Source: Nocardioides sp. YR527 (GTDB lineage Bacteria; Actinomycetota; Actinomycetes; Propionibacteriales; Nocardioidaceae). From it: a stretch of 64,000 bases of DNA. The notes under the pieces were generated by a model. The model did not search any database, was not told where the DNA came from, and worked only from the letters and a program-made list of their open reading frames with translations. The stretch is from assembly GCF_900101045.1 (NCBI RefSeq), contig NZ_FNFN01000003.1:787685-851684 (forward strand), read 5' to 3'. This document shows, piece by piece, positions 34,548-44,202 of the stretch (the stretch's first letter is position 1; each line of letters begins with the position of its first letter). The position numbers and the translations under genes were made by a program.

Positions 34548-35426
34548 ATGGACCTGACGCCCCGGGAGATCGCTGACCGCCTGGCGGCGACCGGATACCT
34601 GGCCGACCCGGAGCTGGCGACGGTGACCTTCCTCGCGCTGCGGATGCAGCGACCGCTGCTGCTCGAGGGCGAGCCCGGGACCGGGAAGACCGCGCTCGCG
34701 GAGGCCGTCGCCGAGGCACTCGACCTGCCGCTGGTGAGGCTGCAGTGCTACGAGGGGATCGACGACACCCAGGCCCTCTACGACTGGGACTTCGCCCGCC
34801 AGATCCTCCACCTGCGTGCCCTCGAGGCGGCCGGTGGCGCGGGGGAGGTGGAGGAGGCGGAGAAGTCTCTCTACGACGAGCGTTTCCTGCTCGCCCGCCC
34901 GGTGCTGGCCGCGCTGCGCCAGGCCCCGTCGGTGCTGCTCGTCGACGAGGTCGACCGGGCCGACGACGAGTTCGAGGCGTTCCTGCTCGAGGTGCTGTCC
35001 ACCTACCAGGTGACGATCCCGGAGTTCGGGACCGTCGCGGCGACGGTCCCACCGGTCGTCGTCCTCACCTCCAACCGCACCCGCGAGCTCCACGACGCCC
35101 TCAAGCGCCGCTGCCTCTACCACTGGATCGACCACCCGGGCCTGGCCCGCGAGATCGAGATCGTACGCAGCCGGGCCCCCGAGGTCGCCGATGAGCTCGC
35201 CCGCCAGGTGGTCACGGTGGTCCAGCAGCTGCGCGGCGCCGAGGGCGCGAACGCGCTGCTCAAGCCCCCGGGCGTCGCCGAGACCCTCGACTGGGCCCGC
35301 GCCCTGCACCATCTCGGGGTGGCCGAGATGGACCTGGAGACCGCCGCCGCGACGCTCGGCGCGCTCGTCAAGCATCGTGAGGACGCCGACCGCGTCCGGG
35401 CTGCCCTGGACCGGCTGCTGGCATGA
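34548..35426 (+). CDS. MoxR/CoxD-type AAA+ ATPase
   Basis: A 292-residue MoxR-family ATPase. Walker A is EGEPGTGKTALAEA (about residues 40-53), Walker B is SVLLVDEVDRAD, and sensor-1 lies in VVVLTSNRTRELHDALKRRC. Paired with the following VWA protein, it corresponds to CoxD/CoxE, which help insert the sulfurated/copper or molybdenum centre of CoxL-type enzymes. Its stop overlaps the next start (ATGA). Confidence 0.9.
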   Translation: MDLTPREIADRLAATGYLADPELATVTFLALRMQRPLLLEGEPGTGKTALAEAVAEALDLPLVRLQCYEGIDDTQALYDWDFARQILHLRALEAAGGAGEVEEAEKSLYDERFLLARPVLAALRQAPSVLLVDEVDRADDEFEAFLLEVLSTYQVTIPEFGTVAATVPPVVVLTSNRTRELHDALKRRCLYHWIDHPGLAREIEIVRSRAPEVADELARQVVTVVQQLRGAEGANALLKPPGVAETLDWARALHHLGVAEMDLETAAATLGALVKHREDADRVRAALDRLLA

Positions 35427-36526
35427 CGGCACACGAAGGCCCCGAGATCCTGCTCGGCTTCACCCGGGCGCTCAGGGCGGCAGGGGTACAGGTGACCCAG
35501 GACCGCGCCCACGGCTTCCTGCAGGCGACCGCGATCGTCGGTGCCGGCGACCCGACCGCCACCTACACCGCCGGACGGGCCACGCTGTGCGCCGGCCCCG
35601 ACGACCTGCGCCGCTACGACCAGGTCTTCGAGGCCTGGTTCGGGTCGACCGCGACGCTGCCGGGGCCGCAGGGGCCGCCGCGTACGGTCTCGGTCACCTC
35701 GACCCTGCCCGAGACCGAGCCGCAGGAAGGCGAAGGAGAGGGCGAGGAGACCGACGACCTCATCAGGGCGCGGGCCAGCGACCTCGAGACCCTGCGCCAC
35801 CGGGACGTCGCCGGCCTCGACCCGGCCGAGCAGGAGCGGGTCGCCGCGCTGATCGCTCGCCTCCGTCCGCGAGCCCCGCGCCGACGTACGCCGCGCCAGG
35901 ATCCGTGGCGGCGAGGGCGCGTCGATGCCCATCGCACCCTGCGGGCCAGCCTGCGACACCTCGGCGAGCCGGCCGGCATCCACTACCGCAGGCGTGGGGA
36001 GCGGCCGCGCCGTGTCGTGTGGCTGATCGACGTGTCCGGCTCGATGAGCTCTTATGCCGACGTGCTGCTGCGGGTCGCCCACCGGGTGAGCTCGACGACC
36101 GGGAACGGGGCGGTGTTCACCATGGGGACCAGGCTCACCAACGTCACCCGCGCGCTGCGTCATCGCGACCCCGACCGCGCGCTCGTCGCGGCCGGCGAGA
36201 CGGTGCCCGACTGGTCGGGCGGGACCCGGCTCGGTGACGACCTGCAGGCGTTCCTGCGGCGACACCAGGGACTGGCCAGAGGCGCGGTGGTGGTCATCGC
36301 GAGCGACGGCTGGGAGCGCGGCGACACCGCACTCCTCGAGGAACAGGTGGCGAGGCTGCACCGCCTCGCACACCGCGTGGTGTGGGCCAACCCACACCGT
36401 GGCAAAGTTGGATATGAACCACTGCAGCGAGGCATCGTCGCGGTGCTGCCGCACGTGGACGACTTCGTCGCCGGACATTCCCTGGCGACGTACGAAGATC
36501 TGGTGGAGGTGATCGCGCGTGCGTGA
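35423..36526 (+). CDS. CoxE-like VWA-domain protein
   Basis: A 367-residue protein with an acidic low-complexity stretch (about residues 95-115, EGEGEGEETDD) and a C-terminal von Willebrand factor A domain whose metal-ion-dependent adhesion site begins LIDVSGSMSS (D203, S205, S207). It is the partner of the MoxR ATPase in CO-dehydrogenase-type maturation. It overlaps the MoxR gene by 4 nt and the XdhC gene by 8 nt. Confidence 0.9.
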   Translation: MTAHEGPEILLGFTRALRAAGVQVTQDRAHGFLQATAIVGAGDPTATYTAGRATLCAGPDDLRRYDQVFEAWFGSTATLPGPQGPPRTVSVTSTLPETEPQEGEGEGEETDDLIRARASDLETLRHRDVAGLDPAEQERVAALIARLRPRAPRRRTPRQDPWRRGRVDAHRTLRASLRHLGEPAGIHYRRRGERPRRVVWLIDVSGSMSSYADVLLRVAHRVSSTTGNGAVFTMGTRLTNVTRALRHRDPDRALVAAGETVPDWSGGTRLGDDLQAFLRRHQGLARGAVVVIASDGWERGDTALLEEQVARLHRLAHRVVWANPHRGKVGYEPLQRGIVAVLPHVDDFVAGHSLATYEDLVEVIARA

Positions 36527-37640
36527 CGTACTCGACGATCTGATGAAGTGGTGGGACTCCGGCGAGACCGTGGCGGTGGCCACCGTGGTGGCGACGTTCC
36601 AGTCGGCTCCCCGGCCGCCGGGCGCCTCGATGCTCGTCGGTCCCGACGAGACCGCGGTCGGCTCGGTCTCCGGCGGCTGTGTCGAGGGTGCGGTCTACGA
36701 GGTCGCCCGCGAGGTCGCGGCGACCGGAGCCCCGGAGCTCAACCGCTACGGCTTCTCCGACGACGACGCCTTCGCGGTCGGGCTGACCTGCGGCGGCATC
36801 CTCGACGTCTTCGTCGAGAAGGTGTCGAAGGAGACGTTCCCCGAGCTCGGCGAGCTCGCCGAGGACGTACGCAGCGGCAGCCCGGTCGCCCTGGCGACCG
36901 TCATCGAGCACCCGGACCCCGAGATCCTCGGGCGCCGCGTCCTCATCCGCCCCGAAGGGGTCAAGGGTTCGCTGGGCAGCGCCCGGATGGACGACGCTGT
37001 CCACGACGACGCGCTGGGGCTCCTGGCTCACGGCACCAACCAGACGCTGTCCTACGGGATCGACGGCGAGCGCCGCGGCGAGGGTATGCGGGTCTTCGTC
37101 TGGTCCTTCGCGCCCAAGCCCCGGATGCTCGTCTTCGGTGCGATCGACTTCGCCGCCGCCGTCGCTCGCGTCGGTGCGTTCCTCGGCTATCACGTCACCG
37201 TCTGCGACGCCCGTCCGGTCTTCGCCACCAACTCCCGCTTCCCCTCGGCCGACGAGGTCGTCGTCGACTGGCCCCACCGCTACCTGGGTGCCGAGGTCGA
37301 GGCCGGCCGCATCGACCAGCGCACCGTGATCGCCGTCCTCACCCACGACCCGAAGTTCGACGTACCCCTGCTCGAGGTCGCCCTCCGCCTCCCCGACATC
37401 GCCTACGTCGGCGCCATGGGCTCGCGCCGCACCCACGACGACCGCCTCGCCCGCTTGGTCGAAGCCGGCCTCGCCGAGGAGGAGATCGCCCGCCTGAGCA
37501 GCCCCATCGGCCTCGACCTCGGTGCCCGTACGCCGGAGGAGACCGCCATCTCCATCGCCGCCGAGATCGTCGCCGGCCGCTGGGGCGGCTCCGGCGAGCG
37601 CCTGGCCACCACCACAGGACGGATCCACGAGGACCGTTAG
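36519..37640 (+). CDS. XdhC/CoxI-family molybdenum-enzyme maturation factor
   Basis: A 373-residue protein of the XdhC/CoxI family, which binds the molybdenum cofactor and assists its sulfuration and insertion. The N-terminal domain has the ATVVATFQSAPRPPGASM and SVSGGCVEGAVYE signatures. The C-terminal Rossmann region starts MLVFGAIDFAAAVARVG and includes YVGAMGSRRTHDDR and SSPIGLDLGARTPEETAISIAAEI. The GTG at 36519 overlaps the VWA gene. It is the last obvious maturation gene of this transcript. Confidence 0.92.
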   Translation: MRDVLDDLMKWWDSGETVAVATVVATFQSAPRPPGASMLVGPDETAVGSVSGGCVEGAVYEVAREVAATGAPELNRYGFSDDDAFAVGLTCGGILDVFVEKVSKETFPELGELAEDVRSGSPVALATVIEHPDPEILGRRVLIRPEGVKGSLGSARMDDAVHDDALGLLAHGTNQTLSYGIDGERRGEGMRVFVWSFAPKPRMLVFGAIDFAAAVARVGAFLGYHVTVCDARPVFATNSRFPSADEVVVDWPHRYLGAEVEAGRIDQRTVIAVLTHDPKFDVPLLEVALRLPDIAYVGAMGSRRTHDDRLARLVEAGLAEEEIARLSSPIGLDLGARTPEETAISIAAEIVAGRWGGSGERLATTTGRIHEDR

Positions 37641-37699
37641 ACAGCAGACACTCGGCGCACCTGCGATCGAGCCACGATCTGGCTTGTTACGGTCGAAGG

Positions 37700-38506
37700 G
37701 TGAAGAGAACATGGCAGCTCGGGAATGTTCTGGCCCTCGTCTTTGCCCTGGTGGCCAACTTCCTGACCGGTGCGCAGATTCTCGATCTGCCACCGATCGG
37801 CGAGATATCGGACAAGTACGCGACCTACCTGACCCCGGCTGGGTATGCGTTCTCCATCTGGACCCTCATCTATCTGCTGCTGATCGTCTTCGCGGTCTAC
37901 CAGGCGAGGGACCTGCGTGATCCGCGCGACGACAACCAGATCCCGCAGCTGCTCGGGCCGCTCTTCATCGTCGCCAGCATCTGCAACGGGCTGTGGACCT
38001 ACGTCTTCGTGAAGGAGTGGGTCGGCCTCTCCGTCGTCGTTCTGCTGGCCCTCACCGCAAGCCTCTATGCCGCGCTGTGGCGCCTCGGGGTAGGCACGAC
38101 CCGGCCGTCCACCAAGGACTTCCTCATGGTCTGGCTGCCGCTGATGCTCTACACGGGATGGGTGACCGCGGCGAGCATCGTCAACGTCGCCACGTACCTC
38201 GACTCGTTGGACGTGACGATCAGCCCGCTGGCCTCGATCGTGGTGATCGCGGTGCTCACCGTCGCACTGCTGGCGCTTCTGCTCAAGCGCAACCTGCGAG
38301 AGCTGCTGATTCCCTGCGCCTGGGCGCTGGTCGCGATCGGTGTCCGCCAGATCGAGCTCTCGCAGAGCACGTCGGTGGCGATCGTGGCGCTGGTCTGCGC
38401 CGGAATCCTTATCGTCGCGATGCTCGTCCACGCGCTCGCTCGCGGACTGTCGTACGAGCTACCGCACCGAAAGCGCTCCGACCTGACCGTCGGCACGCCG
38501 GGCTGA
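37700..38506 (+). CDS. TspO/MBR-like polytopic membrane protein
   Basis: A 268-residue protein with about eight hydrophobic segments. The motif TPAGYAFSIWTLIYLLLIVF is typical of tryptophan-rich sensory (TspO-like) proteins, though the protein is roughly 100 residues longer than classical five-helix TspO. The ligand is unknown. The GTG start at 37700 follows cgaagg. It lies 59 bp after xdhC and may or may not belong to the same transcript. Confidence 0.65.
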   Translation: MKRTWQLGNVLALVFALVANFLTGAQILDLPPIGEISDKYATYLTPAGYAFSIWTLIYLLLIVFAVYQARDLRDPRDDNQIPQLLGPLFIVASICNGLWTYVFVKEWVGLSVVVLLALTASLYAALWRLGVGTTRPSTKDFLMVWLPLMLYTGWVTAASIVNVATYLDSLDVTISPLASIVVIAVLTVALLALLLKRNLRELLIPCAWALVAIGVRQIELSQSTSVAIVALVCAGILIVAMLVHALARGLSYELPHRKRSDLTVGTPG

Positions 38507-38508
38507 GC

Positions 38509-38526
38509 AGGAGCTCTACAGCTCCT
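38509..38526. terminator. Short hairpin between convergent genes
   Basis: aggagct (38509-38515) pairs with agctcct (38520-38526) around a 4-nt loop, at the ends of the TspO-like gene and the convergent GNAT gene. It is short, so the call is tentative. Confidence 0.45.
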
Positions 38527-38974
38527 TCTCGTAGTAGAGCGCCCGCGGCCCGGAGCCGCGGCCCTCGTGGTTGTCGAAGCCGAACTTCTCGTACAGCGCG
38601 CGGGCGGACGAGTCGTCCTCGCTGGTCCCCAGATCCATGTACGTCACACCGCGGGCCTTCGCCTCGTCGATGATCGCCTGCAGCAGGATGGTGCCGAGGC
38701 CGTGCCCGCGGCGGTCGGGCACGACGTAGAGCTCGGCAAGGTAGGCCTCGAGCTCGTCGGCCGTGGTCTGCAGGCGGAAGCGGGTGATGCCGTGGCCGAC
38801 CGCGGGGTCCCCGATCAGCATCACGGTCGTGTCGCCGTTCTCGACGAGCCGGCTCAGGTGACGGGCGAGCTCGTCGGCGGACGGGGCGGGGTAGTCGTAC
38901 TCGGTGTTGAAGTCGACCTGCAGCCTGGCCGCAGTCTCGAAGTCGACCCGGGTCGTGGCGGTGCGCGTGTCCAT
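38516..38974 (-). CDS. GNAT-family N-acetyltransferase
   Basis: A 152-residue acetyltransferase with the acetyl-CoA loop LYVVPDRRGHGLGTILLQAII (RRGHGLG) and the C-terminal SARALYEKFGFDNHEG. The acceptor is unknown. CACAGT and a 6-nt spacer precede the ATG at 38974 (leaderless pattern). Its 3' end converges with the TspO-like gene. Confidence 0.87.
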   Translation of the reverse strand: MDTRTATTRVDFETAARLQVDFNTEYDYPAPSADELARHLSRLVENGDTTVMLIGDPAVGHGITRFRLQTTADELEAYLAELYVVPDRRGHGLGTILLQAIIDEAKARGVTYMDLGTSEDDSSARALYEKFGFDNHEGRGSGPRALYYEKEL

Positions 38975-39111
38975 GCACCCACTGTGACACCGCCGCGGGA
39001 GCCGCGATGGGGCGTGGCGCGAGTGGGTACCGCGGAGGGGATCGTGAGGTGGGTCACAGGGTGCTACCTTGGCAGAACCGAGCCTCAGGGCCGAGCTCCG
39101 AAGGGGGAGTG

Positions 39112-40338
39112 ATGGTTCGTAGCGATCTGCAGGAGCGCCGCATCAGCGCGGCGCGGGCGTGGACCGCCTTCGTGGAGAGCGGCGATGCCGCCGAGGACTT
39201 CGTCAGACCCGAGATCCTGAGCAGCTGGACGCGCTCGGCGACGACCGTCAGGACGGACGTACGCGAGGCGCCGCTGGCGGACGAGGACGAGACGCGCGAG
39301 ATGTGGCGCGGCTCGCCGCTCCAGGTGGCGGTCGAGCGGGTCGAGGAGGAGCTGCGGTGCACCGCCGACGACGGTGACCTGGTCATCGCGGTCACCGACC
39401 CGGACACCCGGGTGCTGTGGACGTACGGCGGCCGGGTGATGCGGCGGAAGGCTGAGTCGGTCAACTTCGTGCCGGGCGGCCGCTGGGACGACGAGAGCGC
39501 CGGCACCAACGCGCTCGACCTCGCCAACCGCACCAACGCCCCGACGATGGTCTTCGGCCCCGAGCACTACGCCGAGGTCGTGCACAACTGGGTCTGCTGG
39601 GCTGCGCCGCTCCACGATCCGGTCACCGGCAAGCACCTCGGTGTCCTCGACCTCTCCACGACCTGGGACCGCACCCACCCGATCGGCCTGGCCACCGCCC
39701 GCGTGATGGCCCGGCTCATCGAGGGTGCGTTGCCGAAGATGCCGACCCAGCGAGGCGGCGACGAGGCGATCGAGCAGCCCGGGCTGGTGCTGACGCTGCT
39801 CGGCACCGCCGAGACCTGGCTCGACGGGCAGCGGCTGCTGCTCAACCGTCGCCAGACCGAGATCCTCGCCCTGCTCGCGCTCCACCCCGAGGGCCTCTCC
39901 CTGGAGCGGCTGCACGCGATGGTCTACGGCGACCAGGCGGTCACCTTCTCGACGCTCAAGGCTGAGGTCTCCCACCTGCGCCATGCCCTCGGCGGCCAGG
40001 TCGCATCCAGGCCCTACCGCCTGCTGATGCCGGTCGTGACCGACGTCGAGCAGGTCCTCGCCCTGATCCGGCACGGCCGGGTGGCCGCTGCCGTGGAGGC
40101 GTACGGCGGTGACCTCCTGCCCGGCACCAACAGCCCGGCGCTGGCCGAGATGGCCGAGTACGTCGCGGTCGCGCTGCGCGAGGCGCTGATCGCCGACCCG
40201 CAGCCGGATGCAGTGCTCAGCTACAGCGAGCTGGCCCCCTACGACACCGAGGTCGTCGACGTCTGCCTGCGCCGCCTCGGCAGCAGCGCCCACCCCGCGT
40301 TGCCCCTGCTCAGGGCACGCCTGGCGGCCAGCCGCTGA
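39112..40338 (+). CDS. GAF-domain regulator with SARP-like C-terminal DNA-binding domain
   Basis: A 408-residue transcription factor. The N-terminal 220 residues resemble the sensory part of AcoR-type activators (ILSSWTRSATTV, then a GAF region with FVPGGRWDDESAGTNALDLA and VCWAAPLHDPVTGKHLGVLDLS). There is no sigma-54 AAA domain. Instead the C-terminus (about 245-330) is a winged-helix domain, LLNRRQTEILALLALHPEGLS ... FSTLKAEVSHLRHALGG, like SARP/OmpR domains, followed by a helical region. It directly precedes coxS and is the best candidate for recognising the CCAAC repeats at 34509 and 40354. Confidence 0.8.
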   Translation: MVRSDLQERRISAARAWTAFVESGDAAEDFVRPEILSSWTRSATTVRTDVREAPLADEDETREMWRGSPLQVAVERVEEELRCTADDGDLVIAVTDPDTRVLWTYGGRVMRRKAESVNFVPGGRWDDESAGTNALDLANRTNAPTMVFGPEHYAEVVHNWVCWAAPLHDPVTGKHLGVLDLSTTWDRTHPIGLATARVMARLIEGALPKMPTQRGGDEAIEQPGLVLTLLGTAETWLDGQRLLLNRRQTEILALLALHPEGLSLERLHAMVYGDQAVTFSTLKAEVSHLRHALGGQVASRPYRLLMPVVTDVEQVLALIRHGRVAAAVEAYGGDLLPGTNSPALAEMAEYVAVALREALIADPQPDAVLSYSELAPYDTEVVDVCLRRLGSSAHPALPLLRARLAASR

Positions 40339-40353
40339 CCAAGAACGGGTACG

Positions 40354-40398
40354 CCAACCCAGCAGCCAACCGGAGCCCAACCCTGCGCGTCCTACTGT
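40354..40398 (+). promoter_or_regulatory. Promoter with CCAACC repeats (coxSLMG operon)
   Basis: CCAACC occurs at 40354-40359, 40366-40371 and 40377-40382 (spacing 12 and 11 bp). A TACTGT -10 (40393-40398) begins 16 bp after the start of the last repeat, the same geometry as at 34509-34541. Between repeats and -10, both sites share CGCGT and CTA (ctgcgcgtccta here, cttcgcgttcta there). Confidence 0.7.
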
Positions 40399-40436
40399 GA
40401 TCTGGCCCACACAGTGACGTCTGGCAGGGAGACAAC

Positions 40437-40952
40437 ATGGCCCGGATCAGCATGCGCGTCGACGGTATGAAGGTCACCGACGACGTCGAACCGCGAACGC
40501 TGCTCGTGCAGTACCTTCGCGAAGGACTCGGCAAGACCGGCACGGTGATCGGTTGCGACACCAGCAACTGCGGCGCCTGCACGGTCCATCTCGACGGTGA
40601 CTCGGTGAAGTCGTGCAACGTGCTCGCGGTCCAGGCCGACGGGTGCGAGGTGACCACGATCGAGGGCCTCGCCGACACGGTCGAGAGCGACCTCCACCCC
40701 GTCCAGGAAGCATTCCGCGAGTGCCACGGGCTGCAGTGCGGATTCTGCACGCCGGGGATGATCATGCAGTCCGTCGACCTGCTCAAGCGCAACCCTCAGC
40801 CCAGCGAGGAAGAGATCCGCGAGGGCATCGAGGGCAACCTGTGTCGCTGCACGGGCTACCACAACATCGTCCGCGCGGTGCAGTACGCCAGTGGCCACCT
40901 GGCCACCGCCGCCAACCCGCGCGGCGCCACCGAGGAGGTGGACGCGCTGTGA
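40437..40952 (+). CDS. coxS: Molybdenum hydroxylase small (2Fe-2S) subunit
   Basis: A 171-residue iron-sulfur subunit of a xanthine-oxidase-family hydroxylase. The plant-type [2Fe-2S] cluster is bound by Cys40, 45, 48 and 60 ([12 protein letters not shown]). The second cluster uses Cys101, 104, 136 and 138 (QCGFCTPGM and CRCTGYHNI). It carries electrons from the molybdenum site to the FAD subunit. The ATG at 40437 is preceded by agggag, and its stop overlaps the large-subunit GTG. Confidence 0.94.
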   Translation: MARISMRVDGMKVTDDVEPRTLLVQYLREGLGKTGTVIGCDTSNCGACTVHLDGDSVKSCNVLAVQADGCEVTTIEGLADTVESDLHPVQEAFRECHGLQCGFCTPGMIMQSVDLLKRNPQPSEEEIREGIEGNLCRCTGYHNIVRAVQYASGHLATAANPRGATEEVDAL

Positions 40953-43342
40953 CCGCCGTCGACGCTCGTCCGGAGCAGACCAACGAGATCGGCCGCGACC
41001 GGCGCCGCAAGGAGGACGCGCGCCTGATCACGGGACGGACCCGCTGGACCGACAACATCAACCTGCCCGGGATGCTGCACCTCGCGATGGTGCGAAGCCC
41101 CTTCGCCCACGCCCGGATCACCGGCATCGACACCAGCGCCGCGGAGGACTCCGAGGGCGTGGTGACCGTGCTGGCCGCCAAGGACTTCGACGAGAGCCTC
41201 GGCGTCTGCATCAACGCCTGGCCGATCACGCCCGACCAGAAGACGCCGGCCCATCCGCCGATCGCCATCGACCGGGTCACCTTCGCCGGTGAGATCGTCG
41301 CGATCGTGGCCGCCCGGTCCGCGGCCGCGGCCCGTGACGCCGCCGAGCTGGTCGAGGTCGACTACGAGGAGCTCCCCGCGGTCGTCTCCCTCGAGGAGGC
41401 GGTCAAGGACGAGGTGCTCGCGCACCCCGACCTCGGCACCAACAAGTCCGCCCTGTGGGTCTTCGACAGCGCCCAGGCCGGCACCGGCGGCAACGTCGAC
41501 GAGGCGATCGCCTCCGCGAAGAGCGACGGCATCGTCATCGAGCGCACCTACCGCCAGCAGCGGCTGATCCCCGCCTTCATGGAGCCCCGCAGCGTGGTGT
41601 GCGACCCGACCGGGGAGCAGATCACCGTGTGGAGCGCCACCCAGATCCCGCACATCCTGCGGTTCGCGTTCGCCGCGACCACGGGTGTGCCCGAGTCGAA
41701 GATCCGGGTGATCGCCCCCGACGTCGGCGGCGGCTTCGGTGGCAAGCTCCAGCAGACGCCCGAGGAGATGATCGTCTTCGCGATGGCTCGCCGGCTCGGC
41801 AAGCCGGTGAAGTACACCGAGACCCGCTCCGAGTCGCTGCTCTCCGCCCACCACGGCCGCGACCAGATCCAAAAGCTGACCCTCTCGGCCACCAAGGACG
41901 GCCAGGTCACCGGCCTCAAGGTCGAGCTCGACGCCAACCTGGGGGCGTACGTCGCCATCGTCGGCGGCGGTGTCCCGGTGCTCGGCGCGTTCATGTTCAA
42001 CGCGATCTACAAGTTCCCGGCCTACCAGTTCAATTGCCAGACGGTGCTCACCAACACCACCTGGACCGACGCCTACCGCGGCGCGGGGCGGCCGGAGGCG
42101 ACGTACGCCATCGAGCGGCTGATGGACGAGCTGGCCGCCGAGGTCGGGGTCGACCCCCTCGAGATCCGGGAGAAGAACTGGATCAAGCACGAGGAGTTCC
42201 CGTTCACGACCATCGCCGGCCTGACCTACGACTCCGGGAACTACGAGGCGGCGACCGCCAAGGCGAAGGAGATGTTCGGCTATGACGCGCTCCGGGCCGA
42301 GCAGGCCGAGCGTCGCGCCAACAACGACCCGGTCCAGCTCGGCATCGGCATCTCCACCTTCACCGAGATGTGCGGCCTGGCTCCGTCCCGGGTCCTCGGC
42401 AGCCTCGACTACGGCGCCGGCGGCTGGGAGCACGCTCAGGTGCGACTGACGCCGACCGGCAAGGTCGAGGTCATCACCGGTGCCAGCGCGCACGGGCAGG
42501 GGCACGAGACCGCGTTCAGCCAGATCGTGGCGGACCGTCTCGGCGTACCCTTCGAGGACGTCGAGGTGCTCCACGGCGACACCCAGATCGCGGCCAAGGG
42601 CTACGACACCTACGGGTCCAGGTCGCTGGTCGTGGGTGGCGAGGCGCTGGTGCGGGCCGCCGACAAGGTGCTCGAGAAGGCCAAGCCGATCGCGGCCCAC
42701 CTGCTCGAGGCGAGCGTCGACGACATGGAGTTCACCGGAGGCAGGTGGACGGTGCGCGGCACCGACCAGGGCATGTCCATCGGCGAGCTGTCCACGGCGG
42801 TCTTCGCCGCGCACAACCTGCCCGACGGTGTCGAGGCCAACCTCGACTCCGAGGCCACCTTCGACCCGGAGAACTTCAACTTCCCGCACGGCACCCACCT
42901 GTGCGCGATGGAGGTCGACACCGAGACCGGGCAGGTGAAGATGCGGAAGTACGTCTGCTGCGACGACATCGGCAACATCATCAACCCGCTCATCGTCGCA
43001 GGTCAGGTGCACGGTGGACTCGTCCAGGGCATTGCCCAGGCGCTGTGGGAGGACGCGGTCTACGACGACGCCGGCACGCTCGTGTCGGGCTCGTTCGTCG
43101 ACTACCTGCTCCCGACCGCCGCCGACACGATCAGCTTCGAGATCGACCACACCACCTCACCGGCGACCACCAACACGCTCGGCACCAAGGGTGTCGGCGA
43201 GGCCGGCACGATCGCCTCCACGCCGGCCGTGGTCAACGCGGTCGTCGACGCCATCCGCCCGCTCGGCATCAACGACATCGAGATGCCGTGTACGCCCGAG
43301 CGGGTCTGGCGAGCCATCAACTCTGCTCAGAAGGGAGCCTGA
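40949..43342 (+). CDS. coxL: Molybdenum hydroxylase large subunit, form II CoxL-like
   Basis: A 797-residue catalytic subunit binding molybdopterin cytosine dinucleotide. Visible are [19 protein letters not shown] at the N-terminus, [16 protein letters not shown], the active-site loop [15 protein letters not shown] (about 375-389), and [19 protein letters not shown] with the catalytic Glu near the C-terminus. The AYRGAGR loop is the form II signature; true CO dehydrogenase (form I) has AYxCSFR. The substrate is thus probably a small organic compound or purine-like molecule rather than CO. The GTG at 40949 overlaps the coxS stop. Confidence 0.93.
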   Translation: MTAVDARPEQTNEIGRDRRRKEDARLITGRTRWTDNINLPGMLHLAMVRSPFAHARITGIDTSAAEDSEGVVTVLAAKDFDESLGVCINAWPITPDQKTPAHPPIAIDRVTFAGEIVAIVAARSAAAARDAAELVEVDYEELPAVVSLEEAVKDEVLAHPDLGTNKSALWVFDSAQAGTGGNVDEAIASAKSDGIVIERTYRQQRLIPAFMEPRSVVCDPTGEQITVWSATQIPHILRFAFAATTGVPESKIRVIAPDVGGGFGGKLQQTPEEMIVFAMARRLGKPVKYTETRSESLLSAHHGRDQIQKLTLSATKDGQVTGLKVELDANLGAYVAIVGGGVPVLGAFMFNAIYKFPAYQFNCQTVLTNTTWTDAYRGAGRPEATYAIERLMDELAAEVGVDPLEIREKNWIKHEEFPFTTIAGLTYDSGNYEAATAKAKEMFGYDALRAEQAERRANNDPVQLGIGISTFTEMCGLAPSRVLGSLDYGAGGWEHAQVRLTPTGKVEVITGASAHGQGHETAFSQIVADRLGVPFEDVEVLHGDTQIAAKGYDTYGSRSLVVGGEALVRAADKVLEKAKPIAAHLLEASVDDMEFTGGRWTVRGTDQGMSIGELSTAVFAAHNLPDGVEANLDSEATFDPENFNFPHGTHLCAMEVDTETGQVKMRKYVCCDDIGNIINPLIVAGQVHGGLVQGIAQALWEDAVYDDAGTLVSGSFVDYLLPTAADTISFEIDHTTSPATTNTLGTKGVGEAGTIASTPAVVNAVVDAIRPLGINDIEMPCTPERVWRAINSAQKGA

Positions 43343-43344
43343 GG

Positions 43345-44199
43345 ATGATTCCCGCATCGTTCGACTACGTCGCCCCGACCACGGTCGAGGAGGCGCTGGC
43401 CGCCCTCGCGCAGTACGGCGACGAGGCCAAGATCATCGCCGGCGGGCAGAGCCTGCTGCCGGTGCTGAGGATGCGCCTCAACGCCCCGGAGTGGGTCATC
43501 GACCTCGGTCGCATCGACTCCCTCAAGGGCGTACGCGACGAGGGTGCCTCGATCCTGATCGGCGCCATGACGCGCCACTGCGACGTCGCGACCGATCCTC
43601 TGGTCGCCGAGCACGCGACCCTGGTCGCCCGTGCCACGGCGACGGTCGCAGACGAGCAGGTACGCCACCGCGGCACGTTCGGTGGCGCGCTCGCCCACGC
43701 CGACCCGGCGGGCGACCTCGGAGCCCCGGCCCTGGCCCTGGACGCCGAGTTCGTCATCGCCGGGCCGGCCGGCGAGCGGGTCGTCCCGGGGTCGGAGTTC
43801 TTCCAGGGGCTCTTCGAGACGGCCGTCTCCGAGGACGAGCTGCTCGTCGGCGTACGGATCCCGAAGCACACCGGATGGACGGCCCACTACGAGAAGTTCG
43901 TCCGGGTCGCCCACCAGTGGCCGATCTGCGCGGTCGGCGCGACCCTCAAGGTCTCCGGTGGCGTGATCGAGGGTGCGGCGATCGGTCTCACCAACATGGG
44001 CGCGACCCCGCTGCGGGCCGCCGGCGTCGAAGCCGCCCTGGTCGGCCAGCAGGCCACCGAGGAGGTCGTACGCAACGCCGCGGCCCTGGCCGCGGACGGC
44101 GCCGAGCCGCCCTCCGACCTCAACGGTGATGCCGACTACCGGCGTCATCTGGTCATGGTCCTGACCCGGCGCGCCATCACGAAGGCCCTCGGGGGCTGA
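43345..44199 (+). CDS. coxM: Molybdenum hydroxylase FAD subunit
   Basis: A 284-residue FAD-binding subunit passing electrons to the final acceptor. FAD motifs are [15 protein letters not shown] (about 31-45) and [19 protein letters not shown] (about 107-125). The C-terminal domain has [22 protein letters not shown]. It starts 2 bp after coxL with gcctgagg as Shine-Dalgarno region. Confidence 0.93.
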   Translation: MIPASFDYVAPTTVEEALAALAQYGDEAKIIAGGQSLLPVLRMRLNAPEWVIDLGRIDSLKGVRDEGASILIGAMTRHCDVATDPLVAEHATLVARATATVADEQVRHRGTFGGALAHADPAGDLGAPALALDAEFVIAGPAGERVVPGSEFFQGLFETAVSEDELLVGVRIPKHTGWTAHYEKFVRVAHQWPICAVGATLKVSGGVIEGAAIGLTNMGATPLRAAGVEAALVGQQATEEVVRNAAALAADGAEPPSDLNGDADYRRHLVMVLTRRAITKALGG

Positions 44200-44202
44200 G
44201 GC

